Source: Dietzia psychralcaliphila (GTDB taxonomy: Bacteria > Actinomycetota > Actinomycetes > Mycobacteriales > Mycobacteriaceae). Taken from it: a stretch of DNA of 64,000 nucleotides. A program made the translations under genes and the position numbers. This document shows positions 52,322 to 60,550 of this stretch, piece after piece (position 1 is the first letter of the stretch; each line of letters begins with the position of its first letter). Where the stretch lies: assembly GCF_003096095.1 (NCBI RefSeq), contig NZ_CP015453.1:3534001-3598000 (forward strand), given 5' to 3'. Under the pieces are notes generated by a model, which saw nothing but the letters and a program-made list of their open reading frames with translations, was not told the origin of the DNA and did not search any database.

Positions 52322-53266
52322 TCACAATGTCGGCTCGAACCCCTCCGGCAGCGCGAGCCTCGTGAGTTTGGCCGGGTTCGAGTGGAAGTAGACCCGCGTG
52401 ACGTGGTGGTCGACCACGGCCAACTGGGCCACCCGCACGACCCCGCGGGAGACCACCGCCAGCGCGAACTCCCCGTTGACCTCGACCGGCGCGATCATGC
52501 CGCCGGACAGCTCCGTCGCCTTGACCAGGAAGTACGCGCACTTGCGGGCCCCCACGATGTCCCGCCTGGCGGCGTTGACCTTCCCGTCACTGTCCGAGAC
52601 CACCCGGGCGTCCGCGGTGAGGACGTCGATCGTCTGCTGGAGGTCACCGGCCAGGACTGCCTCGACCAACCTCGAGATCACCGCCTCCGACGCGCGCTCC
52701 GGCGGACGTAGGTCGGTGTCCAACCGATGCCGGGCCCGGCTGACCCACTGGCGGACCGTGGGCACGGCCGCGTCCAGTGCCTCGGCGATCTCGGCGTAGG
52801 GCAGGGCGTAGGCCTCGCGCAGGACAAAGGCCGCGCGCTCGTCGGGGCCCAGCTGCTCGTAGGCCAACAGGACGGCGATCCGCAGGTCGTCGCGCTGTTC
52901 GACCATTTCCGAGGGCAGCAGGGCGGTGTCGACGGGTTCGGGGAGCCACGCCCCGACGTAGGCCTCCCGCTTGCGTCGCCGCAGCCGGTCCAGGCACAAC
53001 CGCGTGGTGACGGTGGTGAGCCAGGCCTCGGGGTTGTCGGGCGCCGTGCCCGGTTCGAGCGCGACCAGACGGGCCAGGGCCTCGTCGGCGGCGTCCTCGG
53101 CGTCGGCCCACGTCCCGGTGATGCGGTACCCCACCCCGAGGAGTCGCCCCCGGACCCGGTCGATCGCGGACCGGTCGAGCCCGGCGACCACCCCGGGCGC
53201 TGTCACCCCGGGCGCTGTCACCTCGGCCGCTGTCACCCCGGGCGCTGTCACCTCGGCCGCTGTCAC
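52322..53266 (-). CDS. ECF41-type sigma factor with fused SnoaL-like regulatory domain (SigJ-like)
   Basis: 314 residues from GTG 53266, inside the ahpD-like stop (GTGA). After ~30 repeat-derived residues come sigma region 2 (VGYRITGTWADAEDAADEALARL, TTVTTRLCLDRLRRRK) and region 4 (QLGPDERAAFVLREAYALPYAEIAEAL). A C-terminal SnoaL/NTF2-like domain follows (~200-314), with SDSDGKVNAARRDIVGARK and ending NPAKLTRL, corresponding to the DGGGK and NPDKL elements of group ECF41. In that group the C-terminal domain replaces an anti-sigma factor, and the partner is a carboxymuconolactone decarboxylase-type gene, as here. Confidence 0.9.
   Translation of the reverse strand: MTAAEVTAPGVTAAEVTAPGVTAPGVVAGLDRSAIDRVRGRLLGVGYRITGTWADAEDAADEALARLVALEPGTAPDNPEAWLTTVTTRLCLDRLRRRKREAYVGAWLPEPVDTALLPSEMVEQRDDLRIAVLLAYEQLGPDERAAFVLREAYALPYAEIAEALDAAVPTVRQWVSRARHRLDTDLRPPERASEAVISRLVEAVLAGDLQQTIDVLTADARVVSDSDGKVNAARRDIVGARKCAYFLVKATELSGGMIAPVEVNGEFALAVVSRGVVRVAQLAVVDHHVTRVYFHSNPAKLTRLALPEGFEPTL
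53191..53265 (-). repeat. 15-bp tandem repeat, five units, at the sigma factor start
   Basis: Units at 53191, 53206, 53221, 53236 and 53251. On the coding strand each is GTGACAGCG(G/C)CCG(A/G)G and begins with GTG, giving five in-frame start codons 15 bp apart. Confidence 0.9.
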
Positions 53267-53763
53267 CTCGGGCGCACGGGATCGATGTCCTCCGGGCGGA
53301 CGCCCCGCAGCGATCCCGGGTCCTTCCGGGTGGCGACGGCGATCCGGTTCCATGCGTTGATGGTGACGACCTCCATCAGCAGCTGTCCAGTGCCCGCCTC
53401 GCCCCGGTGACGGACCACGTCGTCCCAGAGCTCGTCGGAGACCGACTCCTCGCCGTGGATGTGCGTGATCGCGTCCGCGAATCTCAGGACCGCGAGGTCG
53501 CCCGCGGGCAGCTCCCCGGCGTGCGCGGGCCAGTCCTCAGCGGCGAGGATGCGGGTGTCGTCCCAGCCGCCCCGCCGGGCGTCGCGTCGGTGCATCGCGG
53601 TGCAGAAGCGGCAGTTGTTCACCGCAGAGACGCGGAGGCGGATGAGGTGGCTGTCGGAGCGGGAGACCCGGGCCCGGGTGTAGGCCTCGAGCGCCAGCAT
53701 GGGGGCCATCGCCCCCGCGCTGACCTGTGTGCGCTGTCCGTGATCGTTCCGGTGTGTACTCAT
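53263..53763 (-). CDS. AhpD-like carboxymuconolactone decarboxylase-family protein, ECF41 partner
   Basis: 166 residues. The AhpD-like helical domain has LIRLRVSAVNNCRFCTAMHRRDAR with the redox C-x-x-C and the following His, then AVLRFADAITH and MEVVTINAWNRIA. Probably a thiol-dependent peroxidase or reductase of unknown substrate. It precedes and overlaps the sigma factor gene, the conserved context of ECF41 sigmas. ATG 53763 is chosen because an exact ECF41-type promoter ends 8 nt upstream. A GTG at 53799 would lie inside that promoter. Confidence 0.87.
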   Translation of the reverse strand: MSTHRNDHGQRTQVSAGAMAPMLALEAYTRARVSRSDSHLIRLRVSAVNNCRFCTAMHRRDARRGGWDDTRILAAEDWPAHAGELPAGDLAVLRFADAITHIHGEESVSDELWDDVVRHRGEAGTGQLLMEVVTINAWNRIAVATRKDPGSLRGVRPEDIDPVRPR

Positions 53764-53771
53764 ACCCCTTC

Positions 53772-53798
53772 GACGCACCAGCGCCCCCGGATGTGACA
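53772..53798 (-). promoter_or_regulatory. ECF41-type promoter (TGTCACA-N16-CGTC)
   Basis: On the minus strand TGTCACA (53798-53792), 16 nt, then CGTC (53775-53772), and 8 nt to the ahpD-like ATG. This is exactly the motif described for ECF41 sigma factors. A near copy of the -35 element (TGTCATA) lies 17 bp further upstream. Confidence 0.8.
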
Positions 53799-53815
53799 CG
53801 CCCCCGGATATGACA
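53782..53815 (-). repeat. 17-bp tandem duplication of the ECF41 -35 element
   Basis: Coding-strand units TGTCATATCCGGGGGCG and TGTCACATCCGGGGGCG lie head to tail and differ by one base. Confidence 0.8.
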
Positions 53816-53859
53816 GCGGATGGGTGCAGTCACCTATGGCGATCTGAGGAGTCCCCTCC

Positions 53860-53865
53860 TAGCCT
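53860..53865 (+). promoter_or_regulatory. -10 hexamer of the DUF1707 gene, probable leaderless promoter
   Basis: TAGCCT with 6 nt to the ATG at 53872. Confidence 0.5.
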
Positions 53866-53871
53866 GGACGC

Positions 53872-54465
53872 ATGACCGATCCCGACGATCTGCTGCTCTC
53901 TGACACCGAGCGCCTGCACGCGCTCACCGCCCTCGGCGATCACTACGCGGCTGGCCGCCTCGACGACCCGGAGTTCCACTCCCGCTCGGGCGACGTGGCC
54001 GCCGCGCGCACACTGGGTCAGCTACGCGGGTCGTTCAGCGATCTGCCGGGGGGCATGCCGCTGACCAGCGTTGACGGCATGATCGTCCAGTCGGCCACGG
54101 CGGGCGGTGGCGAGCTGGTGCGATCCTCGTCGTCGTCACCCGCGGTGTCGGATCCGGATCGCGAACTCCAGGATCTGCGCAAGCGCGGCAGGACGGTGGA
54201 GACGCTCGACGGGCTGGTCCTGGGAGCGACACTCGTGGCCTTCCTCATCCTCCAGTTCGTGGTGGGCTGGGACTTCGCGTGGATCGTGTGGCCCTCATTG
54301 GTGCTGACCCTGGGGGTGCCGCGCGCGATCATGCAGTTCTCCGACTCGGACGAGGAGCTCTACGAGGAGCTCAAGGAGTCCGACGACGAGGCCCGCAAGG
54401 AGCGCCTCCGTGCGGCCACCGAGCGGATCCGCGAGCTCGGAGACGGGCGCGAGACGCGGGACTGA
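53872..54465 (+). CDS. DUF1707 domain membrane protein
   Basis: 197 residues. The N-terminal DUF1707 motif is LLLSDTERLHALTALGDHYAAGRLDDPEFHSRSGDVAAART, a short SHOCT-like helical domain. After an acidic linker come two close membrane helices (~120-160: LVLGATLVAFLILQF, FAWIVWPSLVLTLGVPRAIM), then a charged C-terminal helix rich in Glu/Arg. Function unknown. DUF1707 proteins are widespread in actinobacteria. Divergent from the ECF41 operon, whose promoter is next to it. Confidence 0.85.
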   Translation: MTDPDDLLLSDTERLHALTALGDHYAAGRLDDPEFHSRSGDVAAARTLGQLRGSFSDLPGGMPLTSVDGMIVQSATAGGGELVRSSSSSPAVSDPDRELQDLRKRGRTVETLDGLVLGATLVAFLILQFVVGWDFAWIVWPSLVLTLGVPRAIMQFSDSDEELYEELKESDDEARKERLRAATERIRELGDGRETRD

Positions 54466-54538
54466 ACCACCCGGCCCCGCGTCACCCCCCGGCGTGCTGC
54501 CGCATCGACGACGGGGGGCCGGGGGCCGGGGGACGAGG

Positions 54539-55924
54539 TCAGGTCTCCTCGAGCGCGACGCCCTTGCGCTCCGGGAGCGTGAAGGCGGCCAGGGCGGCCA
54601 CGACGAAGGCCGCCGCGAACACACCGAAGACCATCGCGGTGCCGCCCGCGCCCAGCATCACCGGGACGAGCAGCGGCGCGATGATCGAGGCGATCCGCCC
54701 GAACGCCGCCGCCGCACCGGTGCCGGACCCGCGGGTCGTGGTGGGATACAACTCGGGGCCGATCGCGTACAGCGCGCCCCACGCTCCGAGGTTGAAGAAC
54801 GACAGTGCCATGCCCGCGGCGATGATCGTCGCCGGCGTGTCCGCGAGGCCGAACAGGCCCGCGGCCACAGCCGAACCGGACAGGAACACCGCGAGGGTTA
54901 CCCGGCGGCCCCACACCTCGATGAGCCACGCCGCCACCGCGTACCCCGGCAACTGGGCGAGCGTGATGATGAGCGTGTAGCCGAAGGACCTCACCAGGTC
55001 GAAACCCTGGGAGACCAACAGGCTGGGCAGCCAGATGAACGCACCATAATAAGAGAAGTTGATGCCGAACCACACGATCCACAGGGCTCCGGTCCGCCTG
55101 CGCAGGCGCGGGGACCAGATCGACTCGCGGGTCGCCTCCTCGAAGGCTGCGGCCCGGGACGGCGCCGTGCCTGAGGTGGTCGCGGCGGTGGTCCCTGCGG
55201 TGGTCGCGGCGGACTCTGCCCTGGACCCTGGGGCAGCCTCGGCGGGCGGTTCGACGCCCGCCGAGGCCTCGAACTCGCGGACGATGCGCTCGGCCTCGTC
55301 CACCCGACCCCTGGACTCCAGGAACCGCACCGACTCGGGCAGGCCGAACCGGATCACCAGCGCATAGGCGGCCGGGACCAGGCCCACCGCCAGCGCCCAG
55401 CGCCACCCGTCGTCGCCGGTCGGGACCACGAAGTACCCGATGAGCGCCGCCATGATCCAGCCGACGGCCCAGAACCCCTCGAGGATCACCACTACCCTGC
55501 CGCGGATCCGGCGGGGCGCGAACTCGCTGACCAGCGTCGATGCCACGGGCAACTCCGCGCCCAGGCCGAGGCCCACGATGAAGCGCAGGACGATGAGCAT
55601 CAGGATGCCGGTCGACAACGCCGCCGCTCCCGTGGCCAGCCCGTAGACCAGCAGCGTGGCGGCAAAGACCTGGCGGCGGCCGATCTTGTCCGCGAGCAGC
55701 CCGCCCAGTGCGGCGCCGATGGCCATGCCCACGAAGCCGATCGAGCCGATCCAGGACAACTCGGTGGGGGTCAGCGCCCAGTGCACGGCCAGCGCAGCCA
55801 TGACGAACGAGATGAGGCCGACGTCCATGGCGTCCAGTGCCCAGCCGATCCCGGATCCGAGCAACAGCTTGCGGTGCTTGCGGGTGAACGGCAGGCCGTC
55901 GAGGCGCTCCGTGCGTGAGGTCAT
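54539..55924 (-). CDS. MFS transporter (sugar/aromatic acid-type)
   Basis: 461 residues, 12 membrane helices in two halves. GGLLADKIGRR is the MFS loop 2-3 motif, and the helix-1 motif GSGIGWALDAMDVGLISFV with its Asp resembles the metabolite:H+ symporter/AroH group. The central cytoplasmic loop is long and Ala/Thr-rich from repeated GTC/GCG codons. Substrate unknown, perhaps an organic acid. ATG 55924 is preferred, with a TAGCGT -10 hexamer 8 nt upstream. A longer in-frame extension is low complexity. Confidence 0.87.
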   Translation of the reverse strand: MTSRTERLDGLPFTRKHRKLLLGSGIGWALDAMDVGLISFVMAALAVHWALTPTELSWIGSIGFVGMAIGAALGGLLADKIGRRQVFAATLLVYGLATGAAALSTGILMLIVLRFIVGLGLGAELPVASTLVSEFAPRRIRGRVVVILEGFWAVGWIMAALIGYFVVPTGDDGWRWALAVGLVPAAYALVIRFGLPESVRFLESRGRVDEAERIVREFEASAGVEPPAEAAPGSRAESAATTAGTTAATTSGTAPSRAAAFEEATRESIWSPRLRRRTGALWIVWFGINFSYYGAFIWLPSLLVSQGFDLVRSFGYTLIITLAQLPGYAVAAWLIEVWGRRVTLAVFLSGSAVAAGLFGLADTPATIIAAGMALSFFNLGAWGALYAIGPELYPTTTRGSGTGAAAAFGRIASIIAPLLVPVMLGAGGTAMVFGVFAAAFVVAALAAFTLPERKGVALEET

Positions 55925-56225
55925 GCGCGATAACGCTACTCCCGGCCCGCGGGTGTCTCGCGCGCCCGGGGACCGGCCGACAGGGCGACGCCGGGCCCTC
56001 CCGTCGGGGTCCAACGACGCCCTCCGGCCGGGGTCCCACGGCGCCCCACGGCGCCCTCCGGCGAGTGGTCGCGCACGGCACCTGAGCGGGAACGGCACCT
56101 CGGAGAACGTGAGCGGATGTGACCACGCGAGGGATCGGTCGCACCGGGGGACGGCGGCCGTGGGGCTCAGGAGAATTCGTCACGAGGTCTGGACTTGGAC
56201 CAGTGTCCGGGTAGCCTGGTGAAGT
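55925..56225. other. 301-bp gene-free region between divergent MFS and deacylase genes
   Basis: It holds the MFS -10 hexamer (55933-55938, minus), imperfect G/C repeats around 55990-56065 (GGGGTCC and CGGCGCCC units) and the deacylase -10 TAGCCT (56212-56217). A weak dyad (GGAC...GTCC, 56191-56208) precedes it. I see no credible coding region. Confidence 0.5.
56212..56217 (+). promoter_or_regulatory. -10 hexamer of the deacylase gene
   Basis: TAGCCT 8 nt before ATG 56226, suggesting a leaderless start there. Confidence 0.45.
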
Positions 56226-58073
56226 ATGTGTTTTGCATCACAAACTGGGGAGTGCCTCGTGGACACCACTGATCACGCCAGCCCGGGCGGCGCCGACTTC
56301 GACATCGTGATCCGCGGCGGGACCGTCTACGACGGCACCGGTGCGCCGGGCGTCCGGTCCGACCTCGGAATCCGGGCCGGCGTCATCACGGCGGTGAGCC
56401 CCACCCCGCTCCCGGTCTCTCCCGGCACACGCGTCATCGAGGCCGACGGCAGATGGGTGACGCCCGGTTTCGTCGACACCCACACCCACTACGACGTGGA
56501 ACTCCTCGTCTCACCCGGGCTGGGCGAGTCAGTCCGCCACGGCGTCACCACCGTGCTCGTGGGCAACTGCTCCCTGTCCGGGGTGTACGCGGACGCGGTC
56601 GACGTGGCCGACCTGTTCAGCCGCGTGGAGGCCCTGCCCCGGGACGCCGTCCTGGAGGCACTCGAGCGGACGAAGTCCTGGTCCGACCCGGCGGCGTGGC
56701 GTCGCGCGGTCGAGGCGCTGCCGTTGGGTCCCAACGTGGCGAGCTTCCTCGGCCACTCCGATGTCCGCGCCTCGGTGATGGGGCTCGGCCGGGCGACCGA
56801 CCCGGAGCACTCCCCCAGCCGTGACGAGTTGCGTGAGATCGACCGGCGCGTGGAGCAGGCGCTCGACGAGGGCTTCCTGGGCGTGTCCACCATGACCAAC
56901 CCCTGGGACAAGATGGACGGCGACCGCTACCGCTCGCGGACCCTGCCCTCCACGCACGCCTCGTGGAAGGAGTTCCGGCGCATCAGCCGGGCCCTTCGCC
57001 GCCGCGACCGGGTCCTCCAAGGCGTGCCCAACCTCAACACCAAGGTCGATGTGGCCTTCTACGTGGCCACCAGCACCGGGCTACTCCGCAAGCCGCTGCG
57101 GGTGACGCTCCTGGCCGCGGCTGACACTCTGGCCGAACCGTGGGTCAACCGGATCTTCCGGCCGCTGGCCTGGATCGCCAACACCCTGGGCAGGGGCAGG
57201 TTCGTGTGGCAGCACCTGCCCACCACGTTCAAGGTGTGGGCCGACGGGATCGACCTGGTGGTCTTTGAGGAGTTCGGCTCCGGACGCGAGGCCCTGCACC
57301 TGGTCGACGAGATGGCCCGCACGGACCTGCTCGGGAAGGAGAGCTACCGCCGCTGGTTCCGCGAGGACTTCGAGAAGCGGTTCAGCCCGCGGGTCTGGCA
57401 CCGCGACTTCGACGACGCGCTCATCGTGGCCTGTCCCGACGAGGCGCTGGTGGGCAAGACCATCGGCGACGTGGCCCGGGCCCGCACGCTGCACCCGGCC
57501 GACGCCTACCTCGACCTGGTGGTGGAATACGGTACCGACCTGCGGTGGACCACCACCATCGCCAACGCGCGCGAGAAGGTCGCCAACCGGCTCGCGCGGA
57601 CACCGGGCATCACCATCGGCTTCTCCGACGCGGGGGCGCACCTGCGCAACATGGCCTTCTACAACTTCGGCGTCCGCCTGCTCGAGCGCGTGTACGAGGC
57701 GGATCGCCGCGGCGCACCGTTCCTGTCGGTCGAGGACGCCGTATACAAGCTCACCGGCGAACTCGCCGACTTCTACCGGCTCGACGCCGGCCGGATCGAA
57801 CCCGGGCGGCGGGCCGATGTGGTGGTGATCGACCCGGCCGGCCTGAACGGAGAATCGCTGGGCTACCACGAGGAGGCGATGCCGGAGCTCGGCGGCATCC
57901 ACCGCATGGTCAACCGCAACGACCGGGCGGTGGCCGCCACGGTCATCGGCGGCCACGTGGTGTGGGAGGACGGGCAGTTCGCGGAGGGCTTCGGCAGCGA
58001 GATCGCCGCGGGACGGTTCCTGCCCTCCGGCGAGAGCGTGGGTCCGCGCACGAGTTCGAAGGTCGCACTCTGA
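56226..58073 (+). CDS. N-acyl-D-amino-acid deacylase-like amidohydrolase
   Basis: 615 residues (604 if GTG 56259 is used). Metal-dependent amidohydrolase: VTPGFVDTHTHYDVELL (HxH metal site), GVTTVLVGNCSLSGV with the Cys metal ligand typical of D-aminoacylases, a later LGHSD, and FSDAGAHLR with the catalytic Asp. The C-terminal FYRLDAGRIEPGRRADVVVIDP closes the composite beta-sandwich. May act on N-acyl D-amino acids or related amides. A CRP/GlxR-like box (56227-56242) spans the ATG. GTG 56259 has GGGGAG upstream. The stop overlaps the damaged patatin gene. Confidence 0.83.
   Translation: MCFASQTGECLVDTTDHASPGGADFDIVIRGGTVYDGTGAPGVRSDLGIRAGVITAVSPTPLPVSPGTRVIEADGRWVTPGFVDTHTHYDVELLVSPGLGESVRHGVTTVLVGNCSLSGVYADAVDVADLFSRVEALPRDAVLEALERTKSWSDPAAWRRAVEALPLGPNVASFLGHSDVRASVMGLGRATDPEHSPSRDELREIDRRVEQALDEGFLGVSTMTNPWDKMDGDRYRSRTLPSTHASWKEFRRISRALRRRDRVLQGVPNLNTKVDVAFYVATSTGLLRKPLRVTLLAAADTLAEPWVNRIFRPLAWIANTLGRGRFVWQHLPTTFKVWADGIDLVVFEEFGSGREALHLVDEMARTDLLGKESYRRWFREDFEKRFSPRVWHRDFDDALIVACPDEALVGKTIGDVARARTLHPADAYLDLVVEYGTDLRWTTTIANAREKVANRLARTPGITIGFSDAGAHLRNMAFYNFGVRLLERVYEADRRGAPFLSVEDAVYKLTGELADFYRLDAGRIEPGRRADVVVIDPAGLNGESLGYHEEAMPELGGIHRMVNRNDRAVAATVIGGHVVWEDGQFAEGFGSEIAAGRFLPSGESVGPRTSSKVAL
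56227..56242. promoter_or_regulatory. CRP/GlxR-like box at the deacylase start
   Basis: TGTG-TTTTGCAT-CACA, matching the actinobacterial CRP/GlxR consensus TGTGANNTANNTCACA at 10 of 12 defined positions. It sits just downstream of the -10, where binding would repress. Confidence 0.5.
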
Positions 58074-58906
58074 GGAGCCGGACCGCCATCGTGTTGGCCT
58101 GCGGCGGCACGATCGGTGGAGCGTGGACGATCGCGGCCCTGTCCGCCCTGGACATGCAGCGCGGCCGCGCGCAGGACCCGCGGCTCCGCAGCCACCTGGC
58201 GTCCACCCCTCCGGGAGTCCCTCCGCTCCCGCGCCTGCCGCTGTTGAACCCCGGGTTGCTGCGGTCGCGGTCGGGGCTCGCCGCCGTGACCGGCATCGCC
58301 CCCACCGGCCGTGCCGACGCCGACTGGCTGCAGCGTCTCGCCGACGGCTTCAGCAGCGGAGGCCGGCTCCCGCACCGGGACGTGAGAATGGTGGCCTACG
58401 ACGTCCGCTCGGGAAAGAGGGTCGCGTTGGGCGCCCCGGGATCCCCCACCGTGAGCGTCGGCGAGGCCCTGCGCGCATCCTGGGCGATCCCCGGTTGGAT
58501 GCCGCCGGTCCCGGTCGGCGACCGCCTCTTCGTCGACGGGGGTGCGGCGTCGACCGCGTCGGTGGACCTCCTCACGTCCCGCGACGCGGACCTGGTCTAC
58601 GTGATCGCCCCGATGGCCTCGGCGCCGGGCGTCCGCGCACCCGGGCCCGGCGGCGTGCTGGAACACCGCCTGCTCCGGCGCCCGATGTCGACGGGTCTCG
58701 ACGCCGAGATCGCCTCCGCCCGCGCACGCGGGACCACCGTCATCCCCATCCGTCCCACGGCACGGGACCTCGCGGGCCTCGGCGCCAACTTCATGCGCCG
58801 CTCCCGCCGGGCCGCCGCGTTCGAGGCCGCCATGACGACCGCCCCCGGAACCGTGCGCGCCGCACTGTCCGGGGACACCCTGTCCGGGAACGGAACCGGC
58901 GCGTAG
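58070..58906 (+). pseudogene. Patatin-like phospholipase, apparently broken by an in-frame deletion
   Basis: Reading frame of about 278 codons whose best start is CTG 58070, in the place where an ATGA overlap with the upstream stop would be expected. It begins AIVLACGGTIGGAWTIAALSAL, the patatin oxyanion region, and later has ASWAIPGWMPPVPVGDRLFVDGGAAST with the catalytic Asp-Gly-Gly. The segment that should lie between them with the nucleophile G-x-S-x-G is absent, and the sequence jumps straight from ALSAL to DMQRGRAQDPRLRSHLAS. Without Ser it should be inactive as a lipase. A non-catalytic role cannot be excluded. Confidence 0.72.
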
Positions 58907-58937
58907 TAGGAGCAGAGTCCCCCGCCGGGTCCTCGCC

Positions 58938-60416
58938 TCACTCCGTCGGCAGACCGGCGGCCTCCCAGGCCTGGAAGCTGCCCTCGAGCTCGACCACGGT
59001 GTACCCGGCACTGCGCATCGCGCTGGCCACCACCGAACTGCGGGCTCCCGACTGGCAGTAGGTCACGATGGTCCCGGAGTCCGGCAGCCGGTCGCGCTCC
59101 CACATCACCTGACCGCCGTGCACCTGCGTGGCGTCCGGGACGTGGCCCTCGTCGAACTCCGTGGCGGCACGGACGTCCAGCACCATGGCGGGCTCACGGT
59201 CGTCGAGTCCCCGCGGTTCGACCGTCTCCGGGACGAATGCCGGCAGGCCGTCGCGTGAGGTGATGTACCCGGCCGTGGTGTCGATTCCGACCCGCGCGAC
59301 GTGTCGCCGCAGCTCCTCGGCCGTCTCGCGGTTCTCGGTGAGCATGACCAGTCCGCGAGTGTCCTGCTCGGGGTCGATCGCCCAGCCCGCGTACGTCCCC
59401 GCCTGGCCGGCGGGGAGGTTGATGGCGCCCGAGACCGTGCCCTCGTGGACCTCGTCGGCGGAACGGGGGTCGACGACGACGAGCTCGCCCGCCTCGATAC
59501 CGGAGACCACCTTCTCCGCCGGCAGTTCGGGCAGCTCCGCGAGCGGATATCCGAGGACGGGGGGACCGTCCCGGTTCTCGCGCTTCATCCGCCCGAAGTA
59601 GGCCGGCGCGTCGGGCTGGCCGTCGAGTAGCTCGGAGACGAAGCCCTCCTCGTCGTCGTTCTGCACGTACTTCGGCCACCACGCGAACTTCCGCTCGTAT
59701 CCCACCGAGCTCGAGGGCAGGGCGCCCAGGGACTTGCCGCAGGCCGAGCCGGCGCCGTGGGCCGGGAACACCTGGACGTGGTCGGGCAGGGTGAGGAAGT
59801 GGTCGCGCAGGCTGGCGAAGAGCTGCGCCGCGCTCTCGTGGCGGGTGTCCTTGCTGGTGGAACCCCCGTTGGTGGAGCCCGCACCGTGACCGTCACCGGA
59901 ACCCCCGCCGGTCGAATCCCCGCCGGTCGAATCCCCGCCGTCCGCGACCTCATCGAGCAGGTCGGGTCGACCAAGGTCGCCGCAGAAGACGAAGTCGCCG
60001 GTGAGCGCGTAGCCGGGTTCGTCGGCGAACGCGCCGTCGGTGATGAGGAACATCAGGTGCTCGGGTGTGTGGCCCGGCGTGTGCACGGCCTTGATGGCGA
60101 TGTTGCCCAGCTCGATGACGTCGCCGTCATTGAGCAGTTCGGCGTCGAAGCCGTAGCTCCAGTCCTCGCCGCCCTCGCCCGAGAGGTAGGTGGTCGCGCC
60201 GGTGGCGGCGGCCAGCTCGCGGGTGCCGGACAGGTAGTCGGCGTGGATGTGCGTCTCGGCGACCTTGACGATCGTCATGTTGTGCTGCTCAGCCATCTCG
60301 AAGTACGGCTCGAGGTCACGACGGGGGTCCACGACGATCGCCTCCCCGCTGCTCTGGCAACCGATGAAGTAGCTGGCCTGGGCGAGGTCGGTGTCATAGA
60401 TGCGTTCGAGGAGCAT
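58938..60416 (-). CDS. Metallo-beta-lactamase/persulfide-dioxygenase-like protein with two rhodanese domains
   Basis: 492 residues. The N-terminal MBL domain has ETHIHADYLSGTRELA (metal motif), HTPGHTPEHLMF, GDFVFCGDLGRPDLL and VFPAHGAGSACGKSLG, close to ETHE1/CstB-type persulfide dioxygenases. A 30-residue Gly/Ser/Asp insert at ~160-190 comes from 15-bp repeats. Rhodanese domain 1 (~300-385) lacks the active Cys (VMLTENRET). Domain 2 (~390-490) has the loop YCQSGARSS with Cys. Probably detoxifies or transfers sulfane sulfur. ATG 60416 is chosen at the start of the MBL strand. Divergent from the PPOX gene. Confidence 0.87.
   Translation of the reverse strand: MLLERIYDTDLAQASYFIGCQSSGEAIVVDPRRDLEPYFEMAEQHNMTIVKVAETHIHADYLSGTRELAAATGATTYLSGEGGEDWSYGFDAELLNDGDVIELGNIAIKAVHTPGHTPEHLMFLITDGAFADEPGYALTGDFVFCGDLGRPDLLDEVADGGDSTGGDSTGGGSGDGHGAGSTNGGSTSKDTRHESAAQLFASLRDHFLTLPDHVQVFPAHGAGSACGKSLGALPSSSVGYERKFAWWPKYVQNDDEEGFVSELLDGQPDAPAYFGRMKRENRDGPPVLGYPLAELPELPAEKVVSGIEAGELVVVDPRSADEVHEGTVSGAINLPAGQAGTYAGWAIDPEQDTRGLVMLTENRETAEELRRHVARVGIDTTAGYITSRDGLPAFVPETVEPRGLDDREPAMVLDVRAATEFDEGHVPDATQVHGGQVMWERDRLPDSGTIVTYCQSGARSSVVASAMRSAGYTVVELEGSFQAWEAAGLPTE
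59907..59936 (-). repeat. 15-bp tandem repeat inside the MBL-rhodanese gene
   Basis: Two exact copies of GCCGGTCGAATCCCC, with diverged copies on both sides, encode the Gly/Asp/Ser/Thr insert. Confidence 0.8.
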
Positions 60417-60550
60417 GGAGTGTCTCCGTTTCCGTAGGAAGCAGGTACACAACGCACCGTAAAACCCTCGGGGGTATAGCGCCACCGCTCGACGCGGATG
60501 GCACGCACACTGGACTGGCGTACCCCGCCCCCGACGAGAGGACCCCCGCC

